Part shown: in pieces, positions 60,762-64,000 of the stretch
Layout: the number at the start of each line of letters is the position of its first letter
How positions within the stretch are numbered: position 1 is the stretch's first letter
Assembly (NCBI GenBank): GCA_039918235.1
Contig: JBDSHZ010000157.1
Location: 1-64,000 of the forward strand
DNA: 64,000 nucleotides
DNA from: Pseudopedobacter sp039918235
GTDB taxonomy: Bacteria; Bacteroidota; Bacteroidia; Sphingobacteriales; Sphingobacteriaceae
Direction of reading: 5' to 3'
Made by a program: the position numbers and the translations under genes
Notes under the pieces: model-generated
What the model was told of the DNA's origin: nothing
Seen by the model: only the letters and a program-made list of their open reading frames with translations
The model's database searches: none

Positions 60762-61727
60762 TTAAATTATTCCTTCTTTCAGTAAATCATGCAAATGTAC
60801 AACTCCCGCATAAATCTCACCTCTTTTGACTATTAATTGTGTGATATTATATTTTTTCATCAATTCTAAAGCATTAACAGCCATTTCATCAGCATCTATT
60901 GTTTTAGGATGAAAGCTCATGATGTCAATTGCTTTTAAATTTTCAAACGAAGAATATTTCTCCATCATCCTTCTTAAATCTCCATCTGTAATCACCCCTT
61001 TCAGTTCATTCCCGTCCACTATTGCAACAACACCTAATCTTTTTTTAGTGATTTCTAAGATGACATCTTTTATGGTAGCGTCTAACTTAATTTGTGGTTT
61101 TTCATTCTGTTCACTTAAATCGGCAACTTTTAAATATAATTTCTTTCCTAAAGCCCCACCCGGATGAAATTTAGCAAAATCTTCTTTAGTGAAGGCTCTA
61201 CATTCTATTAAGCAAACAGCCAAAGCATCACCCATTACTAATTGTGCAGTGGTACTGGTGGTTGGGGCTAAGTTATGTGGACAAACTTCCACTTCAATAG
61301 TGCTATCTATCACAAAATCAGATTGATTTGCTAAATAGGATTTTCTTTCGCCAACAATACATGCTAGTTTATTATCCGCCTGTCTTATTAAGGGCACTAA
61401 AACTTTTAATTCAGCAGTATTGCCACTTTTTGATAAACAAAGAATCAGATCGTGTTTTTGAATAATGCCTAAATCGCCATGGATAGCATCTGCAGCATGC
61501 ATGAAAATAGCCGGTGTTCCTGTTGAATTGAACGTTGCTACTAATTTTTGTGCGATGATTGCGCTTTTACCTATGCCCGTAACAATTACTCTTCCTTTCG
61601 AGTTCAAAATCTCTAATACCAGTTTAGGGAAATCATCGTTTAACTGATTAGAAAGTTGATGAATAGCCTTTGATTCTATGTCAATTGTTTTTTTTGCAAT
61701 ATCTAAGATTTCTTGGGTTGACTTCAA
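60762..61727 (-). CDS. kdsD: D-arabinose-5-phosphate isomerase (KpsF/GutQ family)
   Basis: 321 residues: a SIS domain at about 30-170 (GRVIVTGIGKSAIIAQKLVATFNSTGTPA and HGDLGIIQKHDLILCLSKSGNT) and two CBS domains at about 200-320. It turns ribulose-5-P into arabinose-5-P for Kdo, a core sugar of LPS. With manC behind it, this is a small surface-sugar unit. It is divergent from recQ, a neighbour pair often seen in Bacteroidota, as I recall. Confidence 0.94.
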   Translation of the reverse strand: MKSTQEILDIAKKTIDIESKAIHQLSNQLNDDFPKLVLEILNSKGRVIVTGIGKSAIIAQKLVATFNSTGTPAIFMHAADAIHGDLGIIQKHDLILCLSKSGNTAELKVLVPLIRQADNKLACIVGERKSYLANQSDFVIDSTIEVEVCPHNLAPTTSTTAQLVMGDALAVCLIECRAFTKEDFAKFHPGGALGKKLYLKVADLSEQNEKPQIKLDATIKDVILEITKKRLGVVAIVDGNELKGVITDGDLRRMMEKYSSFENLKAIDIMSFHPKTIDADEMAVNALELMKKYNITQLIVKRGEIYAGVVHLHDLLKEGII

Positions 61728-61820
61728 AATGAAAAAGTTTTAATTAATATATCATTATTTCACAAAAATATGTTATTTTGATATCTAAAATCAGCATGAG
61801 CTGTTTTTTTGACCATAAAA

Positions 61821-64000
61821 ATGCAGATTAAAAAATCTTTAATAGATAATTTACAGACCTTTTTTGGCTTTGATAATTTCAAAGGAGATCAGGAGGCCAT
61901 CATTTCCAGTATATTAGACAGGAAAGACACGTTTGTCATCATGCCCACAGGTGGTGGAAAATCCATCTGTTATCAATTGCCGGCTTTAATGAGTGAAGGC
62001 ACCGCATTGGTGATTTCACCACTGATTGCGCTGATGAAAAATCAAGTGGATCAGTTACGTGTTTTCGGAGGTAGAGAGAATATTGCACATTTCTTAAATT
62101 CATCTCTAAATAAATCAGAAATCGCTAAGGTGAAAGAAGATGTGATAGCAGGAAATACCAAGTTGCTTTATGTTGCACCAGAATCTTTAACAAAACAAGA
62201 TAATATCGATTTTCTTAAATTGATACATGTTTCTTTCGTTGCTGTAGATGAAGCCCATTGTATTTCTGAGTGGGGACATGATTTTAGGCCTGAATACCGC
62301 AAAATTAGACAGGTGATCAATAACATAAGAGAAGACATCTCTCTTATTGCTTTAACCGCTACGGCTACGCCAAAAGTGCAACATGATATTCAGAAGAATT
62401 TGCAGATGACCAATGCAAATCTTTTTAAATCATCCTTTAACCGACCAAACTTATTTTATGAGGTAAGGCCTAAAAGGGACGTTATTAAGGAAATTGTGAA
62501 ATATGTAAAAAATAATATCGGCAAGTCTGGTATTGTTTATTGCTTGAGTAGGAAAAAAGTAGAAGAGGTAAGTAATGCATTGGAAATCAATGGCATTAAA
62601 TCTTTGCCATACCATGCCGGATTAGATCCAAAAGTTAGGGCTGATACTCAGGATAAATTTCTGATGGAAGATGTGGATGTAATAGTGGCAACTATTGCTT
62701 TTGGTATGGGGATAGATAAACCGGATGTACGCTACGTAATTCACCATGATATTCCTAAAAGCATGGAAGGATACTATCAGGAAACGGGAAGAGCTGGGAG
62801 AGATGGAGGAGAAGGAATATGTGTTGCTTTTTATTCTGAAAAAGATATTGACAAGCTGGCTAAGTTTATGAAGGATAAGCCAGTTTCTGAAAGAGAAATT
62901 GGTACTCAAATTTTAAAAGAAGTTATAGATTATTCTGAATCTGCCGTTTGTAGGCGTAAGCAGATTCTACATTATTTTGGGGAGAACTTTAATGAAGTAG
63001 GCTGTGATAATATGTGCGACAATTGTAGGGCGCAAAAGCAATACTTTAATGCAGAGCAACCATTACTTACCTTAATGAATTTAATCAATGAATTTGGTGA
63101 AAAATTTGATGATCATTACATTATAAATGTTGTTTTAGGTGTAGAAACTGCTCAAATCCAATCCTATAAGCATCATCAGGGTAAATATTTCGGTATTGGT
63201 AAGGAGGAAGGTATTATACTCTGGAAATCATTATTGCGACAGGCACTTTTAGATAATTTTGTATCCAAAGAAGTAGATAATTTCGGCTTACTGAAACTTA
63301 CTAAATCCGGAAAGAAATTTATAGAAAGTCCTTATCAACTTCGTTTTATTTTGAACAGAGAGATTCAAATGGATGCAGTTGATGATGAGGAAGGTGCACA
63401 GAATGGCACTGGCGCTGTAGATATGCAACTTCTTCAGATGTTGAAAGATTTACGGAAGAAAATAGCGAAACAAAAAAATCTTCCTCCATTTGTAATATTT
63501 CAAGATCCCTCATTAGAGGAGATGTGTACACATTATCCAATTTCTTCTGATGAATTAAAAAATATTTCTGGTGTAGGGAACGGTAAAGCTGCTAAGTTTG
63601 GCTCAGCTTTTACTGAACTTATTAAAAAATACGTAGAGGAAAACGATATTGATAGGCCAATAGATTTTGTGGTTAAAACAACAGCCAATAAATCTGCATT
63701 AAAGGTTTCCATCATTCAAAACATTGACCGTCAGATCTCATTGGAAGACATAGCGGCCTCTAAAGGAATATCTTATGAAGATATTTTAAAAGAAGTAGAG
63801 TCAATTGTAGGTTCTGGAACTAAGCTAAATCTTAATTACTTTGTTGATGAAATGATTGATGAAGACCGCCAAGATGAGGTTTTTGATTATTTTAAAACAG
63901 CCGATGTGGATTCAATTGATAAAGCTTTGGAAGAATTAGGATCTGATGATTATAACCGAGAAGAAATTCAACTGATGAGAATCAAATTCATGTCTGAGTT
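61821..64000 (+). CDS. recQ: ATP-dependent DNA helicase RecQ (cut by window end)
   Basis: The frame is open from the ATG at 61821 to the last base, giving 726 residues without stop. Walker A MPTGGGKSICYQLP is near 43, the DEAH box VDEAHCISEWGHDFRPEY near 145, motif VI YYQETGRAGRDG near 320, zinc-finger cysteines in CRRK and CDNMCDNC (near 376-405), a winged-helix RQC domain, an HRDC domain (about 525-600) and a C-terminal helix-turn-helix-like extension. It unwinds DNA in repair. Only a few residues are likely missing. Confidence 0.95.
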   Translation, partial: MQIKKSLIDNLQTFFGFDNFKGDQEAIISSILDRKDTFVIMPTGGGKSICYQLPALMSEGTALVISPLIALMKNQVDQLRVFGGRENIAHFLNSSLNKSEIAKVKEDVIAGNTKLLYVAPESLTKQDNIDFLKLIHVSFVAVDEAHCISEWGHDFRPEYRKIRQVINNIREDISLIALTATATPKVQHDIQKNLQMTNANLFKSSFNRPNLFYEVRPKRDVIKEIVKYVKNNIGKSGIVYCLSRKKVEEVSNALEINGIKSLPYHAGLDPKVRADTQDKFLMEDVDVIVATIAFGMGIDKPDVRYVIHHDIPKSMEGYYQETGRAGRDGGEGICVAFYSEKDIDKLAKFMKDKPVSEREIGTQILKEVIDYSESAVCRRKQILHYFGENFNEVGCDNMCDNCRAQKQYFNAEQPLLTLMNLINEFGEKFDDHYIINVVLGVETAQIQSYKHHQGKYFGIGKEEGIILWKSLLRQALLDNFVSKEVDNFGLLKLTKSGKKFIESPYQLRFILNREIQMDAVDDEEGAQNGTGAVDMQLLQMLKDLRKKIAKQKNLPPFVIFQDPSLEEMCTHYPISSDELKNISGVGNGKAAKFGSAFTELIKKYVEENDIDRPIDFVVKTTANKSALKVSIIQNIDRQISLEDIAASKGISYEDILKEVESIVGSGTKLNLNYFVDEMIDEDRQDEVFDYFKTADVDSIDKALEELGSDDYNREEIQLMRIKFMSE

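Overview
The window reads as a chromosome segment of a Bacteroidota bacterium, most likely Sphingobacteriaceae (Pedobacter-like). The evidence is an AT-rich genome with few SD-type ribosome sites but A-rich leaders, -7 boxes of the TAnnTTTG type (best seen before rpsO and parD), occasional TTG/GTG starts, a Bacteroidota-style repertoire (futalosine menaquinone genes, DUF1015 beside serCA, LptD/MlaD/amidase trio, DUF4442, Pr6Pr) and intergenic repeats typical of the phylum. This is inferred from the sequence and family knowledge; no database search was run.

Layout. 1-93: the tail of an outer-membrane beta-barrel gene. 0.15-3.5 kb: serC, serA and a DUF1015 gene. 3.5-8.6 kb, minus strand: a 47-residue small protein, a beta-CASP-type metallo-hydrolase, an ABC exporter, a small membrane protein, an ABM monooxygenase and a SAM hydrolase. 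8.7-12.1 kb: phoH, purC, a STAS antagonist and rnz. 12.2-16.8 kb: envelope genes (MlaD-like, amidase, LptD). 16.8-19.4 kb: cinA and an acyltransferase E2. 19.48-20.14 kb: an IS200/RAYT-type transposase with REP-like palindromes.

20.2-25.6 kb is the methionine region. A minus-strand operon (metY, metX, hom) is headed by a promoter, a class-I SAM riboswitch and a 36-residue leader ORF whose tail is packed with Cys and Met. A second gamma-family PLP enzyme (metB-like) lies upstream. 25.7-28.3 kb: mqnE, a histidine phosphatase and mqnA (menaquinone). 28.4-40.6 kb: a sensor kinase, MATE pump, several small enzymes, GT39, iron alcohol dehydrogenase, fasciclin lipoprotein, MFS, ClC and hemF. 40.6-45.3 kb: a pseudogene scrap, gyrA, a TPR protein and a hairpin-bearing tandem repeat array.

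45.3-50.1 kb: a minus-strand cell-wall/lipid operon (PASTA, rhodanese, mltG, thioesterase, yihY) opposite ddl. 50.15-51.4 kb is a small accessory island: an integron-cassette-like unit (orphan gene, attC-like site, matching cassette-start heptamer) and a ParDE toxin-antitoxin pair with a 21-bp perfect operator palindrome. 51.4-64 kb: lipid acyltransferase, VOC, GT2, DUF547, rpsO, Pr6Pr, dnaB, rlmB, mannose-1-P guanylyltransferase, arabinose-5-P isomerase and recQ, which is cut by the window end.

The most interesting points are the SAM riboswitch coupled to a Cys/Met-rich leader peptide before metY, and the integron-cassette-like unit at 50.2-50.7 kb. Most other sequence is ordinary core genome.
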